A stretch of DNA of 64,000 nucleotides from Persicitalea sp964500445 (GTDB lineage Bacteria > Bacteroidota > Bacteroidia > Cytophagales > Spirosomataceae): positions 41,047-105,046 of the forward strand of contig CAZCOG010000018.1 in the NCBI GenBank assembly GCA_964500445.1, read 5' to 3'. Below the pieces are notes generated by a model. That model searched no databases. It worked only from the letters and a program-made list of their open reading frames with translations, and was not told where the DNA came from. Shown in pieces: positions 42,785 through 51,346 of the stretch. The number at the start of each line of letters is the position of its first letter. Within the stretch, counting starts at the first letter, position 1. Position numbers and translations under genes: made by a program.

Positions 42785-42890
42785 AGTTGGCTCGGTTGAT
42801 AGGATTGCAATCCTTTTTTATGAAAGCGTTGGCTACCAAGCTCCATCGGATCAACTGCCAGTGATGGCCGAACTCGAGGCTATGGACTAA
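42785..42890 (+). pseudogene. Remnant of a GNAT acetyltransferase C-terminus
   Basis: In the gap before dsbD one plus-strand frame reads I-A-I-L-F-Y-E-S-V-G-Y-Q-A-P and continues S-D-Q-L-P-V-M-A-E-L-E-A-M-D before TAA. The pattern R-x-x-x-L-F-Y-E-S-x-G-Y is the typical last acetyl-CoA-binding helix and strand of GNAT acetyltransferases. A stop codon (TGA at 42782) lies just before it and the rest of the domain is missing, so it looks like the decayed end of a gene. The match rests on about 25 residues. Confidence 0.5.
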
Positions 42891-42984
42891 GCCCGGCCTG
42901 CCACGGCAGGTAAAAAACGAATCTTTCTGAACTTAATTTGTTTCCTAATCTAAGCAAAACGTACGGCTTCGCAACAAAGCAACC

Positions 42985-42992
42985 TACTTTTG
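42985..42992 (+). promoter_or_regulatory. Candidate -7 promoter element TACTTTTG of dsbD
   Basis: A perfect TAnnTTTG match 27 bases before the ATG at 43020, predicting a leader of about 22 bases. No clear -33 TTG. Confidence 0.5.
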
Positions 42993-43019
42993 CGTAAGTT
43001 TGAAACAACGCTCCTCCCA

Positions 43020-45128
43020 ATGAACAAAATGACTGCTGCCCTCGGTGCGGCATTTCTACTTCTGAGTCACCTCGCCTTGGCTCAAGTTCAGCGCCACGCC
43101 ACCTGGACCCATTCTTTTTCCAAAAAGGAAGTGAAGACGGGTGAAACGGTTGATTTGATTTTCAAAGCCACCATCGATCCGGGCTGGTACATGTATTCCA
43201 ATGATTTCGATGCCGACCTGGGGCCGATGCTGACGGAAATCACGTTGACGCCCAATGCCTCGTTTGAAAAAATTGGAAAGTTGAAACCCATCAAGCCAAA
43301 GAAGAAATTCGAGGAAATTTGGCAGGGCGACGTAACCTACTTTGAAGGAAAAGGTGAGTTTCATCAGACGGTTAGAATTTTAAAGGAAAATCCAACGATT
43401 AAAGCCGCGGCAACCTATCAGACCTGCTCCAACGTAACGGGTTTGTGCGTGCTAGGAAATAACGACTTCACTTTTACCGGCCTCAAAGTACTTCCGGCGA
43501 CCTCAAAAACCGAAAAGGACGACGCCTCCCTGAAAACTACCTCCCCGGCAACCGACGAAACCTTTTCCGAAGCCGTGCAGGAATCGCTCATCGACTCGAC
43601 TATTCGTTCCGATACCTCGTCCGGTTCGACCATCACGGAGGCAAATCCCACTCTCTACGCGGGAAGCGAATCTTCCTCGCAGGGCGGTATTTCGACGGGC
43701 GACGGCTCGACGGGTGACGCTTCGCTTTGGGCCTTCGCGGTGGCCGCTTTTCTGGCGGGTCTGGTGGCCTTGCTGACCCCCTGCGTATTTCCCATCATCC
43801 CCATGACGGTCAGTTTCTTTACCAAACAAAAAGGTGGCAAATCGAAGGCATTGATCTACGGACTTTCCATCATTCTGATTTACACGCTCATCGGTACCAT
43901 TGTATCGCGGCTCAACGGCCCGGCCTTTGCCAACTTCCTGAGTACCCATTGGCTGCCTAATCTGCTCTTTTTTGCGATCTTTTTTCTGTTTGGGCTTTCG
44001 TTTTTGGGCTTATTCGAGATCGTACTTCCCAGTTCTTTTGTCAATAAAATGGACGAAAAAGCCGATCAGGGTGGAATGCTGGGGGTTTTCTTTATGGCCT
44101 TTACGCTGGTGCTGGTGTCTTTTTCCTGCACGGGTCCCATTGTGGGTAGTTTGCTGGTGGCCTCGGCGGGCGGCGAGGTCGTGAAGCCTATTGTGGGCAT
44201 GGTGGCCTTTTCGTCGGCCTTTGCCATTCCGTTCACGCTATTCGCGCTGTTTCCGCAGTGGCTCAAAAGTTTGCCCAAGTCAGGCGGCTGGCTCAACACC
44301 GTGAAGGTAGTTCTAGGCTTTCTGGAACTGGCGTTGGCCCTCAAATTCCTCAGCATCGCCGACCAGGTCTATCACTGGCGGCTGCTGGACCGGGAGGTGT
44401 TTCTGGCCTTCTGGATTGTGATTTTTGCCATGTTAGGTACTTATTTATTGGGAAAAATCCGCACGCCGCACGACTCGCCGACCGAAATCGTCAGCGTGCC
44501 GCGCATTCTGCTGGCGATTGTGACTTTCGCTTTCGTCGTTTATATGGTGCCCGGAATGTGGGGCGCGCCGTTGAAAGCTCTCGCGGGCTATCTGCCGCCG
44601 CAAGCCACCCACGACTTCGACCTCAACCGACGCCAGGCGGCAGGCGGCCCCGTGTCCACGCTGACCGAAGTACCCAAATACGCCGACCTCTTCGACCTGC
44701 CCCACGATCTGGAGGGCTTTTTTGATTACGAGCAGGCGCTGGCTTATTCCAAAAAAGTAAACAAACCCGTTTTCATCGACTTCACGGGCCACGGCTGCGT
44801 CAACTGCCGCGAAATGGAAGCCCGGGTATGGTCCGACCCGGCGGTACTGCAACGGCTTCGCGAGGATTACGTTATCGTTGCCCTCTACGTAGATGACAAA
44901 ACCGAACTACCTGAAAGCGAATGGTATACCTCGCCCTATGACCAACGCGTGAAGAAAACCATCGGTGCCCAAAACGCCGACCTGCAAATCAGAAAATATA
45001 ACAACAACGCCCAGCCACACTACTGCCTGGTGGATAGTGAGGGCAATTTACTCGTTGCCCCCATCAACTACGACCTGAATCCCGAGCACTTTGCGGCGTT
45101 TTTGGATAGCGGGAAGGGAAAGATATAG
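43020..45128 (+). CDS. dsbD: Thiol:disulfide interchange protein DsbD
   Basis: 702 residues; the start at 43020 gives signal peptide MNKMTAALGAAFLLLSHLAL. The N-terminal DsbD-alpha domain (about 25-170) contains Y-Q-T-C-S-N-V-T-G-L-C with its cysteine pair. A Ser/Thr-rich linker leads into a CcdA-like membrane domain of eight helices with the redox cysteines in L-T-P-C-V-F-P-I-I-P and S-F-S-C-T-G-P-I-V-G. The C-terminal thioredoxin-like domain has G-H-G-C-V-N-C-R-E-M. This is the full DsbD layout, moving electrons from cytoplasmic thioredoxin to periplasmic disulfides, useful for cytochrome c maturation here. Confidence 0.93.
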   Translation: MNKMTAALGAAFLLLSHLALAQVQRHATWTHSFSKKEVKTGETVDLIFKATIDPGWYMYSNDFDADLGPMLTEITLTPNASFEKIGKLKPIKPKKKFEEIWQGDVTYFEGKGEFHQTVRILKENPTIKAAATYQTCSNVTGLCVLGNNDFTFTGLKVLPATSKTEKDDASLKTTSPATDETFSEAVQESLIDSTIRSDTSSGSTITEANPTLYAGSESSSQGGISTGDGSTGDASLWAFAVAAFLAGLVALLTPCVFPIIPMTVSFFTKQKGGKSKALIYGLSIILIYTLIGTIVSRLNGPAFANFLSTHWLPNLLFFAIFFLFGLSFLGLFEIVLPSSFVNKMDEKADQGGMLGVFFMAFTLVLVSFSCTGPIVGSLLVASAGGEVVKPIVGMVAFSSAFAIPFTLFALFPQWLKSLPKSGGWLNTVKVVLGFLELALALKFLSIADQVYHWRLLDREVFLAFWIVIFAMLGTYLLGKIRTPHDSPTEIVSVPRILLAIVTFAFVVYMVPGMWGAPLKALAGYLPPQATHDFDLNRRQAAGGPVSTLTEVPKYADLFDLPHDLEGFFDYEQALAYSKKVNKPVFIDFTGHGCVNCREMEARVWSDPAVLQRLREDYVIVALYVDDKTELPESEWYTSPYDQRVKKTIGAQNADLQIRKYNNNAQPHYCLVDSEGNLLVAPINYDLNPEHFAAFLDSGKGKI

Positions 45129-45237
45129 CCGTTATTTGTCGCCCAAATACCATAGAACGCAGTTTGGTACAAAGAATAATCCTGAACGACTATTTTCTGA
45201 GCCCTAAATTCTATTCCCCAAAACCAATCGCCCAAAA

Positions 45238-47418
45238 ATGAAACACCTCTCCATCCTCCGATACATCGGGCCGCTCGTTGTCATCCTGAGCGTAGCCGAA
45301 GGGCAAGCCCAAACCAAAGAAAAGGTCAAAGCCACCGACCTTACCCGCATTGCGCAGGTCGGTACCATCGCCATTTCGCCTTCGGGCAAGCAGGCAGTTT
45401 ACACATTGAATACGACAGAAGCCCTGCCCGACGCCAAGTTTGAATACGAGTACCGGACACACTTGTACCTGGTAGATCTTGAAAATAAAAAAGAACCACA
45501 AGCCCTTACCTACGGTGCCGAAAGCGCCAGCCAGCCTGCCTGGTCGCCGGATGGTACCATGATTGCCTTTGTGCGAAAAGCTAATGACAAAAACCAGATT
45601 TTTGTGCTGCCAATGCGGGGCGGCGAAGCCTGGCAGCTGACGAAACTGGACTATGGTGCAGGTAGTCCGCGCTGGTCGCCGGATGGAAAAACGATCCTGT
45701 TCTCGGCCGGGCTTTCGATGTCCGAGATGATGAAAGATTCCATCATCAACCCCAAAAAGGAGCTACCTGCCTGGTCGCTGGAAAAGCCGGGTTTCGACGA
45801 TAATAGTTTTGTAAAACCAGCCAAAGATGTCAAGCCAAATCCCGACGGATCACTGGCGGAAATTCGTGCTTTTTTGCAAAAAGATACGGAAGACAAGAAG
45901 GACAAAGTCATCAACCGGTTGAATTTTCAGGCGGAGTCTACTACGCAGCCTGAGCTTTCGTTCGGTCAGCTTTATACCATAGAAGCGAAGCAGGACGCCA
46001 CGCCCAAACCGCTTACTCACGGATACTATAATTACGGGCAAGCCGAATGGACTCCTGAAGGCCGAATCGTCTTCGTTACACAGGCTGATAGCCTACAGCA
46101 TCCTGACCGCTCGCTGCGCAGTCGCATCGTGCGCATCAACGCCGACGGTAGCGGCTGGTTTACCCTGCTGACCGACCCGACGCGTACATTCAGTCAACCC
46201 AGTTTTTCACCCGATGGCAAGTACCTGTCTTTTGTTACTTCGCTGGCTCCTATCCGCCCCGCCTTGCTGGATCAGGGTCATGTGGGTGTGGTGAACATGG
46301 ACGATTTGAGAAAACCCATTATTTCAGACTTCGACCGCTCGGCGGGGAATCTGACGTGGGCCAAAGATGGTAAATCGCTGTATTTCTCGGCCTCCGCCAA
46401 TGGCGGCGCACCTGCCTATCGCATGGAAATGCCTTCGGGCAAAGTAGAGCGGCTGACCGATTTTTTGTTCGGGATTACAGATTTTGCGGTTTCGGGCAAA
46501 GAGGTACTTTACGCCAAAACGGAGGTTGCTAACCCGTCAGAATTGTATCAGGCCGATTTGTCATTCAAAAAAGAAGAACAGATTAGCCATCATAACAGTG
46601 ACTGGGTCAAAACCCGCGCGCTGAGCTACCCTGAAAAACGGACGCTTACCAATTCCGAAGGGCAGACTATCGACTACTGGATCATGAAGCCGACTTTTCT
46701 GGAAGCAGGAAAAAAGTACCCACTTTTGCTGGAAATGCACGGTGGGCCGACGGCGATGTGGGGTCCCGGCGAGGCGTCGATGTGGCACGAGTTCCAGTTT
46801 TTCTGCTCGCAGGGCTACGGGATTGTGTACGCCAACCCGCGCGGCTCGGGTGGCTATGGCGTCGATTTTATGAAAGCCAACTACCGCGACTGGGGTACTG
46901 GCCCGGCCGAGGACGTGCTGGCCGCCGCCACTGAGGCGGCCAAAGAAGCCTGGGTAGATACCTCGCGACAGGTCATCACGGGTGGCTCCTACGCGGGCTA
47001 CCTCACAGCCTGGATCGTGGGCCACGACAACCGTTTCAAGGCCGCCTTCGCTCAGCGTGGAGTGTACGAACTAACTACCTTCATGGGCGAGGGTAACGCC
47101 TGGCGGCTGGTGCCCGGGTACTTTGGCGGCTATCCCTGGGAAGAGGAAGCGGCCGCCTCCATGCGGGCCAATTCTCCCCAGACTTTTGTAAGAAACATCA
47201 ACACGCCGCTGCTCATCAAGCACGGAGAAAACGACCTCCGCACGGGCGTCATCCAAAGTGAACTACTTTACAAAAGCCTGAAAATATTGGGCAAAGAGGT
47301 GGAGTACGTCCGCATGCCCGGCGCAACCCACGAACTAAGCCGCAGTGGCAATCCCCGCCAGCGCATTGACCGCATTCTAAGGATTTATGAGTTCTTCGAG
47401 CGGTACGTAGGGAAGTAA
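45238..47418 (+). CDS. S9-family prolyl oligopeptidase-like peptidase
   Basis: 726 residues with signal peptide ending VAEGQAQ. The N-terminal half is a seven-bladed WD40/TolB-like propeller (P-A-W-S-P-D-G-T-M-I-A-F, P-R-W-S-P-D-G-K-T-I-L-F, P-S-F-S-P-D-G-K-Y-L-S-F). The C-terminal alpha/beta-hydrolase domain has G-G-S-Y-A-G-Y (nucleophile Ser), H-G-E-N-D-L-R (Asp) and G-A-T-H-E-L (His). It matches the dipeptidyl/acylaminoacyl-peptidase group and is probably periplasmic, processing short peptides. No partner genes are adjacent. Confidence 0.92.
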   Translation: MKHLSILRYIGPLVVILSVAEGQAQTKEKVKATDLTRIAQVGTIAISPSGKQAVYTLNTTEALPDAKFEYEYRTHLYLVDLENKKEPQALTYGAESASQPAWSPDGTMIAFVRKANDKNQIFVLPMRGGEAWQLTKLDYGAGSPRWSPDGKTILFSAGLSMSEMMKDSIINPKKELPAWSLEKPGFDDNSFVKPAKDVKPNPDGSLAEIRAFLQKDTEDKKDKVINRLNFQAESTTQPELSFGQLYTIEAKQDATPKPLTHGYYNYGQAEWTPEGRIVFVTQADSLQHPDRSLRSRIVRINADGSGWFTLLTDPTRTFSQPSFSPDGKYLSFVTSLAPIRPALLDQGHVGVVNMDDLRKPIISDFDRSAGNLTWAKDGKSLYFSASANGGAPAYRMEMPSGKVERLTDFLFGITDFAVSGKEVLYAKTEVANPSELYQADLSFKKEEQISHHNSDWVKTRALSYPEKRTLTNSEGQTIDYWIMKPTFLEAGKKYPLLLEMHGGPTAMWGPGEASMWHEFQFFCSQGYGIVYANPRGSGGYGVDFMKANYRDWGTGPAEDVLAAATEAAKEAWVDTSRQVITGGSYAGYLTAWIVGHDNRFKAAFAQRGVYELTTFMGEGNAWRLVPGYFGGYPWEEEAAASMRANSPQTFVRNINTPLLIKHGENDLRTGVIQSELLYKSLKILGKEVEYVRMPGATHELSRSGNPRQRIDRILRIYEFFERYVGK

Positions 47419-47524
47419 TTCCGAATTTACCGCCCAGTTTGCAGCCCTGGCTGTCGAGCCTCGAAGTACATGATCTGGTAAAGAATCAGAATAGACGCTG
47501 GCTTAGTTTTTTTGTAAAAAGGCA

Positions 47525-47555
47525 ATTCATCATTCATCACTCCTCATTCATCATT
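47525..47555 (+). repeat. Short imperfect tandem repeat CATTCATCA in a leader
   Basis: Three copies of ATTCATCA lie within 31 bases directly before the ATG at 47562. I see no palindrome or T-run. Confidence 0.5.
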
Positions 47556-47561
47556 AAAACC

Positions 47562-48005
47562 ATGGATAAGCAAAAAATAGTAGCAGCTTGTAAGAAAAAA
47601 TTAAACGAGAAACTGGATACGGCGCAGGACGATATGCGGCGGCTGCGTGAGGCGGCGGGTCGTAATGCCGACGACAACCAGGCTGAAACTTACGAGTCGA
47701 ATCAACAGGAAATGCTCAACGAAATGCAGGATATGCAGGATCACTTCGATTTTCTGGAAGAATCCGCCGCCCTGTTCAACCGTGTTGATTTCAGCTCAGA
47801 TTTTGATCAGGTGAAACCGGGGGCTCTCGTTGTCACGGATAAGCTGACGTTCCTGGTTGGAATCAGCGGTGATTTCGATTACGATGGCAAGACTATCAAG
47901 GGAATCTCTACCTCTGCTCCGATTTACGACGCAATGAAAGATAAAAAAGCGGGTGACGAAGTGAAGGTTAACGGCAATACCTTTAAGATCAACGAAGTTG
48001 CTTGA
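47562..48005 (+). CDS. GreA/GreB C-terminal-domain-like protein
   Basis: 147 residues from ATG 47562. The first 65 residues form a charged coiled-coil (K-L-D-T-A-Q-D-D-M-R-R-L-R-E-A, N-E-M-Q-D-M-Q-D-H). The rest follows the GreA/GreB FKBP-like C-domain pattern (V-K-P-G-A-L-V-V-T-D, F-L-V-G-I-S-G, I-S-T-S-A-P-I-Y-D-A-M-K-D-K-K-A-G-D-E-V-K-V). Gre factors bind the RNA polymerase secondary channel. Here the N-terminal coil lacks an obvious acidic tip, so this is a Gre-like protein and not a proven cleavage factor. It converges on tdk with three bases between the stops. Confidence 0.75.
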   Translation: MDKQKIVAACKKKLNEKLDTAQDDMRRLREAAGRNADDNQAETYESNQQEMLNEMQDMQDHFDFLEESAALFNRVDFSSDFDQVKPGALVVTDKLTFLVGISGDFDYDGKTIKGISTSAPIYDAMKDKKAGDEVKVNGNTFKINEVA

Positions 48006-48008
48006 TAA

Positions 48009-48608
48009 TCAAGTCGTAGCGCGTACTTTGTCTCCCAAGTTAAAGCACCGTCGGCACCGAGCCTCATACACATCTTTCTCACCCAGCACAACGCGCTCCT
48101 GCGCAGCTGTGGTACGGAAGGAGTGAGAAGCCACCTCACCACAAACTACGCAAATGGCGTGCACTTTGGTGACGTACTCGGCAATGCTCATCAGTTGAGG
48201 CATACAGCCAAAGGGCTGTCCCTTAAAATCCATGTCCAGTCCGGCCACGATCACGCGCTTTCCGTGGTCGGCCAGGCTGTTGCATACGTCCACAATGGCA
48301 GAATCGAAAAACTGAGCCTCATCCAGTCCAACTACCTCGCAGTTTCCGGCCAGCAATAATACTTCGGTGGCCGTTTCGACAGGCGTAGAGCGAATGGAAT
48401 TCTCGTTGTGCGAAACAATGTCGGCCAGGTGGTAGCGTTTATCGAGGGCAGGCTTGAAAATTTCTACCTTTTGCCGCGCGATTTTCGCGCGGTTAAGCCG
48501 CCGAATCAGTTCCTCGGTTTTACCCGAAAACATAGAACCGCAGATGACTTCAATCCAGCCCGTACGCGGGTTCAGGGGGCCATTTTTGCGTGAAGGTTCG
48601 ACAAACAT
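48009..48608 (-). CDS. tdk: Thymidine kinase (type II)
   Basis: 199 residues. The P-loop C-G-S-M-F-S-G-K-T is at about residues 23-31. Other TK signatures are V-E-I-F-K-P-A-L-D-K-R-Y, the catalytic D-E-A-Q-F-F, and V-I-V-A-G-L-D-M-D-F-K-G. The lasso zinc site has cysteines in I-C-V-V-C-G and C-R-R-C. It phosphorylates thymidine to dTMP in the salvage pathway. Length and motif order are normal. It is divergent from the conserved gene at 48714. Confidence 0.94.
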   Translation of the reverse strand: MFVEPSRKNGPLNPRTGWIEVICGSMFSGKTEELIRRLNRAKIARQKVEIFKPALDKRYHLADIVSHNENSIRSTPVETATEVLLLAGNCEVVGLDEAQFFDSAIVDVCNSLADHGKRVIVAGLDMDFKGQPFGCMPQLMSIAEYVTKVHAICVVCGEVASHSFRTTAAQERVVLGEKDVYEARCRRCFNLGDKVRATT

Positions 48609-48652
48609 AATCCGGTGGATAAGGGGCGATTAGGCGAAAGCCCCGTTTTCAT

Positions 48653-48660
48653 TACTTTTG
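48653..48660 (+). promoter_or_regulatory. Candidate -7 promoter element TACTTTTG
   Basis: A perfect TAnnTTTG match 53 bases before the ATG at 48714. It supports that start over the open frame that continues upstream to 48615. Confidence 0.5.
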
Positions 48661-48713
48661 CAAAGCAAACATATTTTTCCGTATTCAGCCCCCGTCCTAT
48701 CCCCAAATCAGTT

Positions 48714-49874
48714 ATGTCCGGCTCGCTCAACTCATCTGCTCTCCATCAATACGCTGTTGAATTTACGGCTAAAATACTCGACGAAATTTATGATCGAAAA
48801 ACCGTAGTCAATGGTCAGAATCTCCTGACGCTCACGCCCGTCCGACAGGTAAATCTGGGCGTTGTCAGCCGGATTTTTGATCAGTGGAAAGCCGAAGCCC
48901 AGGCATTTCGCAGTGCATATTTTGATTTTGAACAGGAAGAAGTAAAAAACGCATTGCAGGAGTTTATGAATACCGTTTCCCGGCACATCTCTGTGCAGCG
49001 CGACGACCTGCAACCCTTGCTGCTGTCGGCCACCGAGGATGCGCTGCTGCTGCTGTTGGTGCCCGGCGATTATTTCGCCGACAAACTTCGGGCAATGCCC
49101 AGTTTTACGTTCAATACCGAAAATGCGCAGCATCTGACCAAATACACGCACATTCATGCGGGCGTAGCTAAAGGTCTGGCACTGCGCCTGGCCGACAGCG
49201 GATCTGATTTTGTGTACGCCAATCAGGCGCTGAATTGGCTGGCTGAGATTATGGACAGCCGTGCGTCGCTCGATGATCGCGCTACCTACATCGATCAATT
49301 CTCTTCGATCAAGCCGCTTGATGCCAATGCTATTTTGCCAAATTCCTTTATAAGGAATGCACCCATTGCTGCTTCTGCTGAAGATTCTCAAAAGCATGAC
49401 AATCAATCGTTTTTTGATACTGCCCTGGCGGAGGTAGAAACAGAGAATAAGGCAGCGCGACCTGCCGCACCGGAACCCGCAACTGTCGACATTTCACGCG
49501 AAAGCTCAATGGCGGCATCGGCTACTACCTCCGGCGATTCCAATGGAGCGTATAGTCGAACCAATTCGCTCAATAACCGCTTCAAGGTTGATATACCGGC
49601 TCCTTCATCAGAAAGTACTTACGGGAGCGTTTCGCCGAAAGTAGACAGTATCATGGGCAGCATCGCCCTGGGTCAGCGGTTTATGTTTGTCAATCAGCTT
49701 TTTGACCGCAACAGCGATGCCTTTGACGTAGCCATTCACGAGCTCGACCGCGCCACGACCTTTGACGAAGCTCAGAATATTGTAAACCACAAATTGGCCA
49801 CAAAGTACTCGTGGGATAAAAATAGTCCGGCGGTTAGCGACCTTATGACTATCATCAAGCGTAAATTTAACTGA
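48714..49874 (+). CDS. Conserved hypothetical protein, cytoplasmic
   Basis: 386 residues with no signal or membrane segment. Residues about 1-190 are helical (H-Q-Y-A-V-E-F-T-A-K-I-L-D-E-I-Y). The middle (about 200-300) is low-complexity, rich in Ala, Ser and Pro, and probably disordered. The last 75 residues form another helical domain (F-M-F-V-N-Q-L-F-D-R-N-S-D-A-F) ending I-I-K-R-K-F-N. I know of no function. The order of this gene with a PorV/PorQ-like barrel seven bases downstream suggests one operon. Confidence 0.75.
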   Translation: MSGSLNSSALHQYAVEFTAKILDEIYDRKTVVNGQNLLTLTPVRQVNLGVVSRIFDQWKAEAQAFRSAYFDFEQEEVKNALQEFMNTVSRHISVQRDDLQPLLLSATEDALLLLLVPGDYFADKLRAMPSFTFNTENAQHLTKYTHIHAGVAKGLALRLADSGSDFVYANQALNWLAEIMDSRASLDDRATYIDQFSSIKPLDANAILPNSFIRNAPIAASAEDSQKHDNQSFFDTALAEVETENKAARPAAPEPATVDISRESSMAASATTSGDSNGAYSRTNSLNNRFKVDIPAPSSESTYGSVSPKVDSIMGSIALGQRFMFVNQLFDRNSDAFDVAIHELDRATTFDEAQNIVNHKLATKYSWDKNSPAVSDLMTIIKRKFN

Positions 49875-49881
49875 CCCGGCC

Positions 49882-50739
49882 ATGCGGTACCGGGAAGTGT
49901 GTCTTCTGATTCTTTTTTCCGGGGTACACAGCACACATGTACTAGCGCAAAGCTCCGACGCTTTCCCGATCGGGGCGCGCTCTTGGGGCATGGCAAATGC
50001 CGTAGTAGCGCAGTCGGACCGCTACGCTTTGGTCAATAATATCGCCGGAATCGCTACCGAAAGCGAGGCTTCCGTCTTTTCTTCCTACCATTCTTACTAC
50101 GGTTTCGAGGGCGTCAATACCCTGGCTTTTGGCGCAGTAGTGCCGCTGTACGAAGAGCTGGCCGCCGGATTTTCGGTGCAGCGATTCGGAGATAAAATCT
50201 ATAACGAACTCTCCTTTGGCCTGGGCGTAGCACACCGCATTAACCGCATTAGTTTGGGCCTCAAAGCCAATTACCGGCAAATCGCCGTAACTGCTTCTTC
50301 CCTTTCATTGAGTAAAAAAGCGTTAGTGATAGAAATGGGCGGAATCGCCCAATTGAGTTCGACGGTATTTCTGGGAGCACACATTTATAACCTCACGCAG
50401 GGTAGTTTTTCCGGCGAAGGTTCGGAAAAACTACCTACGGTTATCAAGACAGGTTTTACTTATATCCCAACCAAGTCTTTACGGCTCAGTACGGAATTGG
50501 TCAAGAACACCGACTTCCCGGCCTCGCTTCGGGCCGGGCTGGAGTACGAGGCAATTCCCCGCTTATCTTTCCGCACCGGAATCGCCAGTAAACCTTATAG
50601 CAATCATTTCGGTTTGGGTTTCGCTGGCGAAAGTTTTATCGTCGATTACGCAGCCAGTAGTCATCCCCAGCTTGGCTGGTCGCATCATGTTACACTGGCC
50701 TATATTTGGAGGAAAAACGAAGAGAATGAAAAGGAGTAA
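49882..50739 (+). CDS. PorV/PorQ-like outer-membrane protein
   Basis: 285 residues with a signal peptide ending HVLAQ. The mature start G-A-R-S-W-G-M-A-N-A-V-V-A, then N-N-I-A-G-I-A, is the N-terminal pattern of the PorV/PorQ/UPF0164 group and FadL-like barrels. Repeated strands include F-G-L-G-V-A-H-R-I-N-R and L-G-L-K-A-N-Y-R-Q, and it ends V-T-L-A-Y-I-W-R-K. PorV and PorQ belong to type IX secretion; whether this one does cannot be told from sequence alone. It lies seven bases after the conserved cytoplasmic gene. Confidence 0.72.
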   Translation: MRYREVCLLILFSGVHSTHVLAQSSDAFPIGARSWGMANAVVAQSDRYALVNNIAGIATESEASVFSSYHSYYGFEGVNTLAFGAVVPLYEELAAGFSVQRFGDKIYNELSFGLGVAHRINRISLGLKANYRQIAVTASSLSLSKKALVIEMGGIAQLSSTVFLGAHIYNLTQGSFSGEGSEKLPTVIKTGFTYIPTKSLRLSTELVKNTDFPASLRAGLEYEAIPRLSFRTGIASKPYSNHFGLGFAGESFIVDYAASSHPQLGWSHHVTLAYIWRKNEENEKE

Positions 50740-50820
50740 TCGGGCTAAAAATGAGCAATATCCGGATTGTACGCTTTTGAAATTGTAGCGTCATTCGCTC
50801 TAAAATAAACTACCCCTCCA

Positions 50821-51330
50821 ATGAAAATCGCAAACAGCACCGAAACCGATATCCCCGAAATTTTCCGACTTTATACAGAAGCAGCGGCTCACCAGGCCAA
50901 AGTAAAAGCGACGGTCGTGTGGCCTACTTTTGAAAGGCAGCTTGTGGCAACCGAAATTGCCGAAAAGCGGCAGTGGAAATTGCTTATCGACGGACAAATC
51001 GCCTGCGTCTGGGCTATCACTTTTGAGGATGAACAGATCTGGGAAGAGCGTAACGCCGATGCTGCGATCTACATCCACCGAATCGCGACTAATCCTGATT
51101 TTCGTGGCCAGAATTTTGTCACAAGAATCGTCGACTGGGCCAAAGCGTACGCCCAAAGCCTGGGAAAAGAGTACGTGAGACTGGATACGATCGGCGAAAA
51201 TCTACCCCTTATTCAACACTACACTAAGGCGGGTTTTGACTTTCTGGGCATGTTTCAGATGAAAAATACCGACGGCCTCCCCGCGCATTACAATAGTGGG
51301 CAGGTTGCCCTATTTGAAATAAAGCTGTAA
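50821..51330 (+). CDS. GNAT-family N-acetyltransferase
   Basis: 169 residues, a single GNAT domain. The acetyl-CoA site is in I-H-R-I-A-T-N-P-D-F-R-G-Q-N-F-V (R/Q-x-x-G/A loop form), followed by L-G-K-E-Y-V-R-L-D-T and N-L-P-L-I-Q-H-Y-T-K-A-G-F. The start follows a short leader with no strong box. The substrate is unknown. It is convergent with the M20 deacylase gene, 16 bases apart, with no visible terminator between. Confidence 0.85.
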   Translation: MKIANSTETDIPEIFRLYTEAAAHQAKVKATVVWPTFERQLVATEIAEKRQWKLLIDGQIACVWAITFEDEQIWEERNADAAIYIHRIATNPDFRGQNFVTRIVDWAKAYAQSLGKEYVRLDTIGENLPLIQHYTKAGFDFLGMFQMKNTDGLPAHYNSGQVALFEIKL

Positions 51331-51346
51331 TGGCCACAAACCGGAC

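Noticed and set aside
42801..42819. AGGATTGCAATCCT followed by six T, looking like a terminator after the metallophosphoesterase
   Set aside because: The usable stem is only five base pairs, and the bases are part of the GNAT remnant frame. Evidence is insufficient.
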